Part shown: in pieces, positions 23,423 to 31,835 of the stretch | Position numbering within the stretch: position 1 is the first letter of the stretch | Layout of the letters: every line of letters starts with the position of its first letter | Assembly (NCBI GenBank): GCA_051000395.1 | Contig: JBPCOI010000084.1 | Location: 1 to 34,011, forward strand | Origin: JBPCOI01 sp051000395 | Lineage (GTDB): Bacteria > Actinomycetota > Actinomycetes > Mycobacteriales > Jatrophihabitantaceae | Length of the DNA: 34,011 nucleotides | Direction: 5' to 3' | Position numbers and translations under genes: made by a program | The notes under the pieces: model-generated | Database searches by the model: none | Told to the model about the DNA's origin: nothing | Seen by the model: only the letters and a program-made list of their open reading frames with translations

Positions 23423-25186
23423 ATGGCGAAAATCACCGGGCGGCGCGCGTTGGCCGCAGGCGTCTCGATGTTCGCGATGGCACTGGCCCTGGTACCGGGG
23501 TCGGCCACCGCCGGAACGAGTTCTCCGGCAAGGTCCGGGCAGTCTCACGTGACCTACAGCCGCCAGAGCATGCACGACAACGGGACGGTCTCGCTGGCGG
23601 GCGTGCATGCCACGCCGCGCGCGTCCACGAGCGGGCTGACCAGGGCGCCCGGTGAGCACTACATTCTCACCGACCCGGACCACAACTCGGTGTTCTCCCC
23701 AGGCGGACCCAATGCCGGCAGTGCCCGCCTACCGGGTGCGCGTGGCGCGCACGCCGTGTCCCCGAACGCCGGTTCCGGCACGGTGGGATTCGTCGGGATC
23801 ACCGGCCCCGCGCAGGCCGCGGTCAACCACGGCGGCGACCTCGAACCCCCCGACCAGGGCCTGTGTAGCGACGGCTCGACGATCCTGGAATTCGTCAACA
23901 ACGCCCTCGAGGCCTACACCCCGAGCGGGCAGGTGCTCGCCGGCCCGCTCGCAGCGACGACCGTCTTCGGCGTGAGCCCCAGTACGTTCCTGTCCGACCC
24001 GCGCTGCTACTACGACGCGCCGAGCAAGCGTTGGTTCCTGACCGAGTTCGTGGTCGGCACGACCACCTCCAGCGGCGCCGAGAAGACGCCGAGCACCCAG
24101 TACGTTGCGGTCAGCAACAACTCGAACCCGCTCGGCAGCTACCACCTCTACTCGATCGACACAACCGACTCGACCGTGTCCGGCTGCCCGTGCCTCGGCG
24201 ACTTCGACCAGATCGGCGCCGACGCCAACGGTTTCTACATCTCCACCAACGAGTTCGGCATCAGCTCGGGCGCCTACAACGGCGCGATCATCTACGCCAT
24301 CGGCAAGCGCGCGCTGGAGCAGTCTGGACTCGGTGCGCCCGCACCGCGGATGATCACCTACCGCCTGCTCAACGACGCCTTCGGCCAGCCCTATCACGTC
24401 GCGCCGTCGCAGACACCGCCGGGTTCGCCGTTCGCGCCCAATCGCGAGTACTTCGTGGAGAGCAACTCCAATGCGCCCAGCGACAGCAACCTGCTCGTCT
24501 ACACCCTGCAGGGCACCAACCTGCTGGGGCGCGGCGGTGTCCCGTTCCTGAGCAGCACCGAGGTCTCGAGCGAGGCGTACGCCTTCCCGCCCAACGCCAA
24601 CCAGAAGGCGGGCCCGATCCCGCTCGGTGACACGGTGGGCGAGCCCGAGGGGACGTTGCAGGCCGACTTCAACGCCATCCAGGAAGTCACCTACGCCGGC
24701 GGCAAGCTCTACGCCGAACTCGACACCGCAGCGGCGGGCGGCCTGGACGGTATCGGCTGGTTCATCCTGCAGCCGACGCAGACCGGGCAGACCTCGAGCG
24801 TCTCGATCGTGAAGCAGGGCTACCTCACTGCGCCCAACACCAACCTGCTCTACCCGGACATCGCGGTGAACGCGGCCGGGCGCGGGTACATGGTGTTCTC
24901 GCTGGCCGGCACGAACAACTATCCCAGCGCGGCCGACGTGCCCTTCGGCGCCAACGGGCCGGTCGGCAACATCCAGATCGCGGGTCGCGGTGCGGCTCCC
25001 GAGGACGGGTTCACCTGCTACGCCGCGTTCGTCGGGCCCTTCTACGGCGGCTGCCGCTGGGGCGACTACTCGATGGGCGTGGCCGCCGGTGACCGGATCT
25101 TCATGGCCACCGAGTACATCCCGCCGACGTCACGCGACTTCTACACCAACTGGGGCACCTACGTGTGGAGTGCCCCACGCCGTTGA
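23423..25186 (+). CDS. Large secreted protein of unknown function
   Basis: 587 residues. A clean signal peptide (MAKITGRRALAAGVSMFAMA, core to about residue 29, cleavage after SATA) marks it as exported. The mature protein is Gly/Ser/Asn/Thr-rich, with repeated aromatic strand-like segments: PRCYYDAPSKRWFLTEFVVG, DFDQIGADANGFYISTNEFG, GRGYMVFSLAGTNNYP, CYAAFVGPFYGGCRWGDYSM. The pattern of short blades suggests a beta-propeller. The Cys pairs (GCPCLGDF, FTCYAAF, GGCRWG) could form disulfides. No catalytic motif is recognised. GGAGAGGGAG precedes the ATG by about 10 nt. It stands alone, followed by a large hairpin region. Confidence 0.87.
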   Translation: MAKITGRRALAAGVSMFAMALALVPGSATAGTSSPARSGQSHVTYSRQSMHDNGTVSLAGVHATPRASTSGLTRAPGEHYILTDPDHNSVFSPGGPNAGSARLPGARGAHAVSPNAGSGTVGFVGITGPAQAAVNHGGDLEPPDQGLCSDGSTILEFVNNALEAYTPSGQVLAGPLAATTVFGVSPSTFLSDPRCYYDAPSKRWFLTEFVVGTTTSSGAEKTPSTQYVAVSNNSNPLGSYHLYSIDTTDSTVSGCPCLGDFDQIGADANGFYISTNEFGISSGAYNGAIIYAIGKRALEQSGLGAPAPRMITYRLLNDAFGQPYHVAPSQTPPGSPFAPNREYFVESNSNAPSDSNLLVYTLQGTNLLGRGGVPFLSSTEVSSEAYAFPPNANQKAGPIPLGDTVGEPEGTLQADFNAIQEVTYAGGKLYAELDTAAAGGLDGIGWFILQPTQTGQTSSVSIVKQGYLTAPNTNLLYPDIAVNAAGRGYMVFSLAGTNNYPSAADVPFGANGPVGNIQIAGRGAAPEDGFTCYAAFVGPFYGGCRWGDYSMGVAAGDRIFMATEYIPPTSRDFYTNWGTYVWSAPRR

Positions 25187-25194
25187 CGAAGCGC

Positions 25195-25292
25195 GCCTGA
25201 CAATCGCGTCCCGGGCGGGCACGACCGCTGCATGCTGGCGGCCGGGCCCGCCCGTCGCGATGCAGCCATCGCCGGACCGCTCCTTGTCAGGC
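25195..25292. terminator. Nested inverted repeats between converging genes
   Basis: Outer arms GCCTGACAA (25195-25203) and TTGTCAGGC (25284-25292) enclose inner arms CGGGCGGGC (25212-25220) and GCCCGCCCG (25246-25254), all perfect. It lies between the stop of the secreted protein and the converging desaturase stop (25319). It probably acts as a bidirectional terminator. Confidence 0.65.
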
Positions 25293-25318
25293 CTGGCGGG
25301 TCGTGCGCGGCCGGGGTG

Positions 25319-26374
25319 CTAGGCGGTGACTGCGGGCCGACGAGCCGCGCGCAGGGGTTCGCCGAGCGCATGCAGGTGACGCAACGCGGCCGCGTAGGAG
25401 CCGAACAGGCTGGTTTCGGTGTAGCTGATCCGCAGCTCCGCGCAGTACGCTCGCACCATCGGCTGCACCCTGCGCAGGTTGGCCCGCGGCATGTTCGGGA
25501 ACAGGTGGTGCTCCACCTGGTAGTTCAGGCCGCCGAGCAGGAAGTCGGTGAGCCAGCCGCCGCGCACGTTGCGCGTGGTGAGCACCTGGCGGCGCAGGAA
25601 ATCCAGTTCGTGACCGGGCTGGATCGTCGGCATGCCCTTGTGGTTCGGCGCGAACGAGCAGCCCATGTACACGCCCCACACGGCCTGGTGGATCGCCACG
25701 AACACCAGCGCCTTGACCGGCGAGAGCACGACCAGCACCCCCGTGAGGTAGGCGAGCGTGTGCACGCTCAGCAGCGCGAGCTCGACGCGGCGGTAGCGGC
25801 GCACGCGGGTGCGGCGCAGCCAGCCGAAACCCTGCACGTGCAGGTTGATGCCTTCCAGCGTGAGCAGCGGGAAGAACAGCCACGCCTGGTGGGCGGCGAT
25901 GAAGCGCGACACCGGGCCGCTACGCGTCGCCGCCTGATCGACGGTGAACGCCAGCACACCCTCGCCGATGTCGGGGTCGTACCCCTCGTGGTTCGGGCGG
26001 GAGTGGTGCCTGTTGTGCTCGTCGACCCACCAGCCGTAGCTCAGCCCGACGAGCAGGTCGCCGGTGAGCAGGCCGAGCACGTCGTTGGCCCGCTTGGAAC
26101 GCGCGACCTGCTGGTGGCCGCCGTCATGGCCGAGGAAGGCGACCTGGGTGAACGCCAGGCCCAGGACGCCCGCGACGATCGTCGTGTACCAAGAGTCGCC
26201 GACGAGCACGAACGCGTACCAGGTGGCCGCGAAACCGGCCACGGTCACGGCGATGCGCAGCGCGTAGTTCCCGCGCCGGCGCTCGAGCAGTTTCGCGGCG
26301 CTCACCTGGCGGCGCAGCGCGGCGAACTCGCTGCCCCGCGTGGGTCCGACCGCGGTTTCGACGGTTGACGTCAT
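25319..26374 (-). CDS. Membrane acyl-lipid/acyl-CoA desaturase
   Basis: 351 residues. Three histidine boxes that hold the di-iron centre are intact: GHDGGHQQ, WVDEHNRHHSRPNH, and LNYQVEHHLFP. Four membrane spans flank them (AVTVAGFAATWYAF, TTIVAGVLGLAFTQV, WLFFPLLTLEG, LALLSVHTLAYLTGVLVVLS). The QVEHH third box is the front-end (delta-6-like) and bacterial linoleoyl-CoA-desaturase-like form. Electrons would have to come from a separate partner, as no cytochrome b5 domain is fused. ATG 26374 has GGAGG 6 nt upstream. It may act with the acyl-CoA synthetase encoded just upstream, but the two are separated by about 200 bp with nothing recognisable. Confidence 0.92.
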   Translation of the reverse strand: MTSTVETAVGPTRGSEFAALRRQVSAAKLLERRRGNYALRIAVTVAGFAATWYAFVLVGDSWYTTIVAGVLGLAFTQVAFLGHDGGHQQVARSKRANDVLGLLTGDLLVGLSYGWWVDEHNRHHSRPNHEGYDPDIGEGVLAFTVDQAATRSGPVSRFIAAHQAWLFFPLLTLEGINLHVQGFGWLRRTRVRRYRRVELALLSVHTLAYLTGVLVVLSPVKALVFVAIHQAVWGVYMGCSFAPNHKGMPTIQPGHELDFLRRQVLTTRNVRGGWLTDFLLGGLNYQVEHHLFPNMPRANLRRVQPMVRAYCAELRISYTETSLFGSYAAALRHLHALGEPLRAARRPAVTA

Positions 26375-26579
26375 GACTGGCCTCCTGCTGGAACGCGCCT
26401 GGTGCACGCTGCCAGGGACTGGAGCAGGATGACCCAACTGAATTGGAGCTACGCCTGTTCGACAGTACCCGTTTCGGCCACGCCCAGCCTGCGTCGATTG
26501 CCTGGGGCTGCGGTGAATCCTCAGCCACGACGGTCCAGGGACGCACAGCGGTGCGTGCTCCGGTGCGCGCGCGCAACGA

Positions 26580-28112
26580 TCAGTTGACCTGGCGTTGCAG
26601 GCCCTCCCAGAACGGCTCGCGAAGCTTGAACTTCTGCAGCTTGCCGGTTGCGGTGCGGGGCAGCGTCTGCACGAACTCGATGCGCTTCGGGCACTTGTAA
26701 CCGGCCAGCTCGGCACGGCAGTGCGTGATCAGTTGCTCCGCCGTCACGTCCGCGCCGTCGTCGAGGACCACCAACCCGGTGACCAGCTCGCCCCACTTGT
26801 CGTCCGGAATGCCGATGACGGCCACCTCCTTCACCGCCGGGTGCGACATCAGCGCATCCTCGACCTCGATGGAGGACACGTTCTCGCCGCCGGAGATGAT
26901 CACGTCCTTCTTCCGGTCGGAGATGACCAGGTAGCCCTCGTCGTCGAGGTAGCCGCCGTCGCCGGTGTGGAACCAGTTGCCGGCCTGGGCCTGCGCCGTC
27001 TCCTCCGGCTGCCGCCAGTACCCCTCCAGGTTGTGGTTGGACGCGGTGATGACCTCGTCGTCGACGTCCACCGCCACCCGCACGCCCAGGGCCGGCGCGC
27101 CGGCCCGCATCAGCTTGCGTGCCTGCTCGTGCGGCGACAGCCCGTCCCACTCGGCGCGCATCCGGTTGACGGTGACGATGGGCGAGGTTTCGGTGAGGCC
27201 GTAGATCTGGCAGCACTCCCAGCCCAGCTCGCTCATCACCCGCTCGATGGTGCGCGACGGTGGGGGAGCGCCGGCGACGACGATGCGGACCCGTCCGCGG
27301 CCCGGGATCTCACCGTCCCACGAGGCGGCCGCGTCGAGCGCGGCGTTGACGACCGCGGGCGCCGCGCACATCAGCGTCACGCCGTGCCGTTCGACGCGGC
27401 GCAGGATCTCGGTCCCGTCGACCTGCCGCAGCACCACGTGCCGGGCGCCGACGCCGGTGATGCCGAAGGGCATCCCCCAGCCGTTCGCGTGGAACATCGG
27501 CAGGGTGTGCAGGTAGACGTCGCGGTCGCTGATCGTGGTGTGCAGGCCGAAGACCGTGGCGTTGAGCCACAGCGCGCGGTGGGTCAGCTGCACCCCCTTG
27601 GGACGCGCGGTGGTGCCCGACGTGTAGTTGATCGTCGCGGTCGCCGACTCGTCGGGGGAGTCCCACGGCTGCGGTTCGGTGTCAGGCAGGTACAGCGTGT
27701 CGTCGTCGCCGAGCACGAACGTGTGCGGCACGTCGAGGGAGTCGAGGACGTCGGCGACCGACGGGTCGGCGAACCCCACCTCCACGCCGATGTGCTCGAT
27801 GATGTAGGCGATCTCCTTGTGCGAGAGCCGGAAGTTGACCGGCACCAGGACCCGCCCCCAACCGCAGACGCCGAAGAACGACGTGAGCAGCCGCGCGGAG
27901 TTCTGCGAGATCACCGCGACGCGGCCGCCGGCAGGTACACCGAGCTGATCCAGGCGCGCCGCCTGGGCGCGCGCGAGCACGGCCATCTGCCGGTAGCAGA
28001 ACTCACCGAGGCTGGGCGCGGGTTGGTCCGGCTCGTCTGTCACCGCGACGCGCTCGGGATAGACGAGTTCGGCGCGGTCGAGAAAGTCGCGGACGGTCAG
28101 CGGGTAGTACAC
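26580..28112 (-). CDS. Acyl-CoA synthetase (AMP-forming ligase)
   Basis: 510 residues. The ANL motifs are in order: A3 TINYTSGTTARPKGVQ, A5 IYGLTETSP, A7 NWFHTGDGGY, A8 VISDRKKDVIISGGENVSSI, A10 LPRTATGKLQKFKL with the catalytic Lys. The family activates a carboxylic acid to acyl-AMP and then acyl-CoA. The layout resembles medium/long-chain fatty-acyl-CoA ligases; the exact acid is not clear. GTG 28112 has GGAGG 6 nt upstream. With the downstream desaturase, this could supply CoA-bound acyl chains for desaturation, a context inference. Confidence 0.93.
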   Translation of the reverse strand: MYYPLTVRDFLDRAELVYPERVAVTDEPDQPAPSLGEFCYRQMAVLARAQAARLDQLGVPAGGRVAVISQNSARLLTSFFGVCGWGRVLVPVNFRLSHKEIAYIIEHIGVEVGFADPSVADVLDSLDVPHTFVLGDDDTLYLPDTEPQPWDSPDESATATINYTSGTTARPKGVQLTHRALWLNATVFGLHTTISDRDVYLHTLPMFHANGWGMPFGITGVGARHVVLRQVDGTEILRRVERHGVTLMCAAPAVVNAALDAAASWDGEIPGRGRVRIVVAGAPPPSRTIERVMSELGWECCQIYGLTETSPIVTVNRMRAEWDGLSPHEQARKLMRAGAPALGVRVAVDVDDEVITASNHNLEGYWRQPEETAQAQAGNWFHTGDGGYLDDEGYLVISDRKKDVIISGGENVSSIEVEDALMSHPAVKEVAVIGIPDDKWGELVTGLVVLDDGADVTAEQLITHCRAELAGYKCPKRIEFVQTLPRTATGKLQKFKLREPFWEGLQRQVN

Positions 28113-28191
28113 AGCGCACCTCCGGGCCGGCGTGGAACACCATCCAGCACCGATTAGAGCGCCCCCGGCGACCTACGGCCAGGCGGATCGC

Positions 28192-29058
28192 TCAGGACGC
28201 AAGCTTGGCGGCCACCTTGTGCGCGGAGGCCGAGGCGGAGTCGGCAGCGGATTCGGCGGTCGACCTGGCGTTGGACAGGGCCGACTCGGCCGCGGACCTC
28301 GTTGCCTCGGCCGCGGTCTTGACCGCCGCGACCGCCGGCTTCGCGGCGACCTGCGCGGCCTTGGTCTGGCCCTTGGTGGACTTCTTGGCGGCCTTGGCCT
28401 GGGCCTTCGCGTTCTTCTTCGCCGTCTCGGCCTGCGCCTTCGCGGCCTTCTTGGCGACCTCGAGCCGCGCCTTGGCCGCTGCCTTTGCGTCGGCGGCGAT
28501 GTCCGAGCCTCGTCCGACCAACTCGGCCCGGGTACCGGCGCCGTTCGTCCTATTACCTGCCTTGCGCTCGACCTTCGCGACCTTGCGCTCGGCCTTGTTC
28601 GCCTTGCGCTCGGCGCGGTGTACGCGGCGGGTGGCGCCGGTGTCGGAGACGATGGAGTCGATCACCAGGCTCGTCCCGATGCCGAGCATCCACGAGTCCT
28701 TCGCGATCGCGATGCCCTGCTGGGTGGGGCGTGGGCTGCCTTCCTCGTGCATGCCCGGGGTGCGCCACCACATCGTGAGCAGGCCGCCAGAGAACCCGAC
28801 GAGACCGAGTCCGACCAGTCCGGCCGGGAAGATCGGCAGCAACAGCGCCGCGCCGAGCGCGGTCTCCGCGGCACCCAGCCCCTTGTGGAACGTCTTCGGC
28901 GGCGCCTTGGCGAGGAAGGGATAGGCGCCGGCAGCCATCCCATGCGTCTGCTTGGCGGCCTCCTCGCCGCCCCCGAGCTTGTTCAGGCCCGAGTTGAGGA
29001 TGAAGGCGCCGGTGACGACGCGCTGGGGCGCGCGGCGCAGTTTCGCGGCCAGACTCAT
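28192..29058 (-). CDS. DoxX-like membrane protein with a histone-H1-like tail
   Basis: About 288 residues. Residues 1 to about 140 form a DoxX-like part with four hydrophobic spans (GAFILNSGLNKLGG, ALGAALLLPIFPAGLVGLGL, MLGIGTSLVIDSIV). The remainder, about half the protein, is a hydrophilic Ala/Lys-rich tail with repeats such as AKAAAKARLEVAKKAAKAQ and KNAKAQAKAAKKS, and an Ala/Ser end. This composition is like the C-terminus of bacterial histone-H1-like proteins (HupS-type). It may bind DNA, RNA or an anionic envelope polymer. ATG 29058 has GAAAGGG upstream. It follows PMT on the same strand, 31 bp after its stop, so the two are likely cotranscribed. Confidence 0.82.
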   Translation of the reverse strand: MSLAAKLRRAPQRVVTGAFILNSGLNKLGGGEEAAKQTHGMAAGAYPFLAKAPPKTFHKGLGAAETALGAALLLPIFPAGLVGLGLVGFSGGLLTMWWRTPGMHEEGSPRPTQQGIAIAKDSWMLGIGTSLVIDSIVSDTGATRRVHRAERKANKAERKVAKVERKAGNRTNGAGTRAELVGRGSDIAADAKAAAKARLEVAKKAAKAQAETAKKNAKAQAKAAKKSTKGQTKAAQVAAKPAVAAVKTAAEATRSAAESALSNARSTAESAADSASASAHKVAAKLAS

Positions 29059-29089
29059 GGTGTTCGCCCTTTCTCTCGATTCCAGGTCG

Positions 29090-30691
29090 TCATACCCACG
29101 AGGGCAGCCACATATGCGCATGCCACTGGTCGTAGGTCAGCAGGCCGCCGGTGAGGATCGGCCACATCCAGGCGAAGTCGACGATGACGAGGCCGAGATA
29201 AGCCGACACGCCGGCTACACCCCAGCGCCGGCGGCGCAGCGCCGACGCGTCACGCACCCCGTCGCCGGTCCGTCGCAGTGCGGGGCCGAGCAGCACGCCC
29301 AGGCCGAGCGTCACGCCGAGGATCAGGAACGGGACGAGAGGAGCCATGTAGAACAAGAACATCGTCCGCTTGAGGTCCTGGAACCAGACGACCCAGCCGG
29401 CCAGGAACGCCACCCACACCGCGCCCGCGCGCCAGTCGCGGGTGGTGATCCAATGCCAGGCGAGCCACAGCAGCATCGGCGCGAATGCCCACCACAGCAA
29501 GGGGGTTCCGATGAGCAGGATCTCGCGTGAGCAGCTGCTCGCGCCGCAGGACTTCGACGAGGAGTCGTAGTAGAAGTCGACCGGACGCCCGAGCACCAGC
29601 CAGCTCCACGGGTTGGACTGGTAGGTGTGCCCGCTGGTCAGGCCCTCATGGAAGCGGTAGGCGTCCAGGGTGTACGCGCCCAGCGAGCGGATCGGATCGG
29701 GCACCCAGGCCCAGGTGAACGGGACGCGCACGCCGAACAGATCGAGCCGGGTGGACGGGCCGTGGGTGTCGGCCCAGTGCCGTCCCCAGCTGTTCTCGCC
29801 GGTGAACCAGCCGAGGTAGCAGAGCAGGTACGCCGCGACCGGCGTGGCCAGCAGCGAGCCGAGAGCCGGCAGCCCCGAGCGGCGCAGCGTGTTGCGGGTG
29901 GGCCGTGCGGCGCCCGCGGCCTTCAGCGCGCCGCGGTCCCAGACCAGGCTGAGCAGCACGAACAGCACGAAGAACGACAGGGCGGTCCACTTGACCCCGC
30001 ACGCCGCACCGAACAGCACACCGGCGAGCACCCGCCACGGGCGCGGGCCCAGCGACGGTGCGCCGCCACCGAGGTCGGCACCGTCGGCGAGCAGGGTGGC
30101 GAGCCGGGCCCGCATGCGGTCGCGGTCGACGACGAGCGCGCCGAAGCCGCCCAGGACGAATAGCTGCAGGAAGATGTCCAGGATCGCGGTGCGGGCGAGC
30201 ACGAGCGACAGGCCGTCCAGGGCGAGCAGCAATCCTGCGAGCGCGCCGAAGAGGTTCGAACGCAGCATGCGGCGCGCGATCCGGGTGATCAGCACGACGC
30301 CGATCACCCCGGCCACGGCCGGCGCCACCCGCCAGCCGAAGGAATTGTTTCCCCAGATGTCGGAGGTCAGGCCGATCAGCCACTTGCCTAGCGGCGGATG
30401 GACGATGAACATGTAGCCGCGGTTGTCCTCATAGCCGTAGCGCAGCAGCTCCTGCGCCTCGGTCGCGTAGTACACCTCGTCGAAGACCTTGCTGTCCGGA
30501 AAGCCGAGCGCCCAGAACCGGGTGAAGCCGGCGAGGACGGCGAGGATGGCCGTCAGCGCCCAGCCCACCCACGGGTGGGGGTCGTGCCACGGCGCGAGAG
30601 CAGCCGGGACGGGCCGCGGTTGCGGGGGTTCGGGAACATCCTCGACAGCGGACGTGTCGGCAGGCGCGTCAGCCTCGAGCGTCGCCGTCAC
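29090..30691 (-). CDS. Protein O-mannosyltransferase (PMT, GT39)
   Basis: 533 residues, GT-C fold with about eleven membrane spans. After a short acidic/Pro-rich start, the first outside loop carries the catalytic Asp-Glu pair (SKVFDEVYYATEAQELLR), followed by FIVHPPLGKWLI. LFWW-like late spans and the C-terminal WPILTGGLLTYDQWHAHMWL close it. Actinobacterial PMT transfers mannose from polyprenyl-phosphate-mannose to Ser/Thr of secreted proteins. It is next to rsmI, as in many actinobacteria (compare the M. tuberculosis region around Rv1002c). A divergent gap of about 140 bp separates it from rsmI. Confidence 0.93.
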   Translation of the reverse strand: MTATLEADAPADTSAVEDVPEPPQPRPVPAALAPWHDPHPWVGWALTAILAVLAGFTRFWALGFPDSKVFDEVYYATEAQELLRYGYEDNRGYMFIVHPPLGKWLIGLTSDIWGNNSFGWRVAPAVAGVIGVVLITRIARRMLRSNLFGALAGLLLALDGLSLVLARTAILDIFLQLFVLGGFGALVVDRDRMRARLATLLADGADLGGGAPSLGPRPWRVLAGVLFGAACGVKWTALSFFVLFVLLSLVWDRGALKAAGAARPTRNTLRRSGLPALGSLLATPVAAYLLCYLGWFTGENSWGRHWADTHGPSTRLDLFGVRVPFTWAWVPDPIRSLGAYTLDAYRFHEGLTSGHTYQSNPWSWLVLGRPVDFYYDSSSKSCGASSCSREILLIGTPLLWWAFAPMLLWLAWHWITTRDWRAGAVWVAFLAGWVVWFQDLKRTMFLFYMAPLVPFLILGVTLGLGVLLGPALRRTGDGVRDASALRRRRWGVAGVSAYLGLVIVDFAWMWPILTGGLLTYDQWHAHMWLPSWV

Positions 30692-30821
30692 GCCGTCGAT
30701 CCTAAGTGCTGACGCGCACGAGGGGGCCGCCGACGGGCGATCTTGCTCGCGACGTTGCCGCCTTGGCGGTGCGCCGCCAGGCGAACTCGAGGTGGACGCT
30801 GAGCCCGGCCGGGTGAGCGCC

Positions 30822-30827
30822 TACGGT
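30822..30827 (+). promoter_or_regulatory. -10 box of rsmI, leaderless
   Basis: TACGGT ends 6 nt before GTG 30834, so transcription would begin at the start codon. No ribosome binding site is present, which agrees with a leaderless mRNA and supports this start over GTG 30813. Confidence 0.5.
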
Positions 30828-30833
30828 GACGCT

Positions 30834-31688
30834 GTGGATGAGTCGGGTTCGCCCGGACGGGTGATCCTGGCCGGTGCGCCGATCGGACGGCCCGGGGATG
30901 CGTCGGCGCGCCTGCGCGAGGCTCTCGCGGGCGCGCCGGTGATCGCCGCCGAGGACACCCGCCGCCTGCGCCGGCTGTGCCGCGAGCTCGGTGTCGGTGT
31001 GAGCGGGCGGATCGTGTCGTTCTTCGACGCGAACGAGTCCGCCCGCGTGCCGCAGTTGCTCGACGCGTTGCGCGCCGGCGAGGACGTGCTGGTGGTGACC
31101 GACGCGGGCATGCCGTCGGTGTCCGATCCCGGCTACCGGCTGGTGATCGCGGCCGTGGCCGAGGGCATGCAGGTGACCGCGCTGCCCGGGCCGTCCGCGG
31201 TGACAACGGCCCTGGCGGTCTCCGGCCTGCCGGTCGACCGGTTCTGCTTCGAGGGCTTCCTGCCGCGCCGCGCCGGCGAGCGGCAGCGGGCGCTGGCCGC
31301 GCTTGCGGCAGAGTCCCGAACGCTGGTGTTCTTCGAGGCTCCGCACCGCTTGGCGGACACGCTGCGCGATCTGAGCGCCGCGTTCGGGGCGGACCGTCCC
31401 GCTGCCGTATGCCGCGAATTGAGCAAGACCTACGAGGAGGTCCGCCGCGGCTCACTCGTACAGCTGTGCGAATGGGCGCTTGGCGACGTGCGCGGCGAGG
31501 TCACGCTCGTTGTCGGCGGGGCGAGTTCGACGCGGCCCGCAGTGTCGGCGGAGGCACTCGCCGCGGACGTCGCGGCCGGGGAGGACGGCGGCCGGTCCCG
31601 CAAGGACGCGATCGCCGACGTGGCCCGTGCTCACGCCGTGCCCAAGCGCACGGTGTTCGACGCCGTCGTGCGCGCCAAGCAATCCTGA
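30834..31688 (+). CDS. rsmI: 16S rRNA 2'-O-ribose methyltransferase RsmI
   Basis: 284 residues. Tetrapyrrole-methylase fold: VILAGAPIGRPGDASARLRE, then VIAAEDTRRLRRLC, VSFFDANESARVPQLLDALR, VLVVTDAGMPSVSDPGYRLV, and TALPGPSAVTTALAVSGLP. The usual RsmI opening is G-T-P-I-G-N-xxD; here it is GAPIGRPGD. RsmI methylates C1402 of 16S rRNA with SAM, at the ribosomal P site. The C-terminal part has RSRKDAIADVARAHAVPKRT, the short HTH-like end of the family. Start GTG 30834 is chosen from the leaderless promoter spacing; the in-frame GTG at 30813 is possible. It diverges from the PMT gene. Confidence 0.95.
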   Translation: MDESGSPGRVILAGAPIGRPGDASARLREALAGAPVIAAEDTRRLRRLCRELGVGVSGRIVSFFDANESARVPQLLDALRAGEDVLVVTDAGMPSVSDPGYRLVIAAVAEGMQVTALPGPSAVTTALAVSGLPVDRFCFEGFLPRRAGERQRALAALAAESRTLVFFEAPHRLADTLRDLSAAFGADRPAAVCRELSKTYEEVRRGSLVQLCEWALGDVRGEVTLVVGGASSTRPAVSAEALAADVAAGEDGGRSRKDAIADVARAHAVPKRTVFDAVVRAKQS

Positions 31689-31822
31689 ATCGCGAAGCAG
31701 TCCTGAATCGGGCATCCGGTCGCCCGGACCGGACGATCACGTTTTCGCGTCGGGCGACCGCGTCGGACGTCGCCAACCGGTCATCCCAGCTGCAAACCTG
31801 ATCAACGCGGCGGCGCGCCCAC

Positions 31823-31828
31823 TAGCCT
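31823..31828 (+). promoter_or_regulatory. -10 box of metG, leaderless
   Basis: TAGCCT ends 7 nt before GTG 31836, and no ribosome binding site is visible, so the transcript should be leaderless. Confidence 0.5.
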
Positions 31829-31835
31829 TGCCGGT

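Noticed and set aside
26595..28157. A 520-codon plus-strand frame opposite the acyl-CoA synthetase
   Set aside because: The minus-strand frame has every ANL motif; this one is an Asp/Arg/Val-rich shadow.
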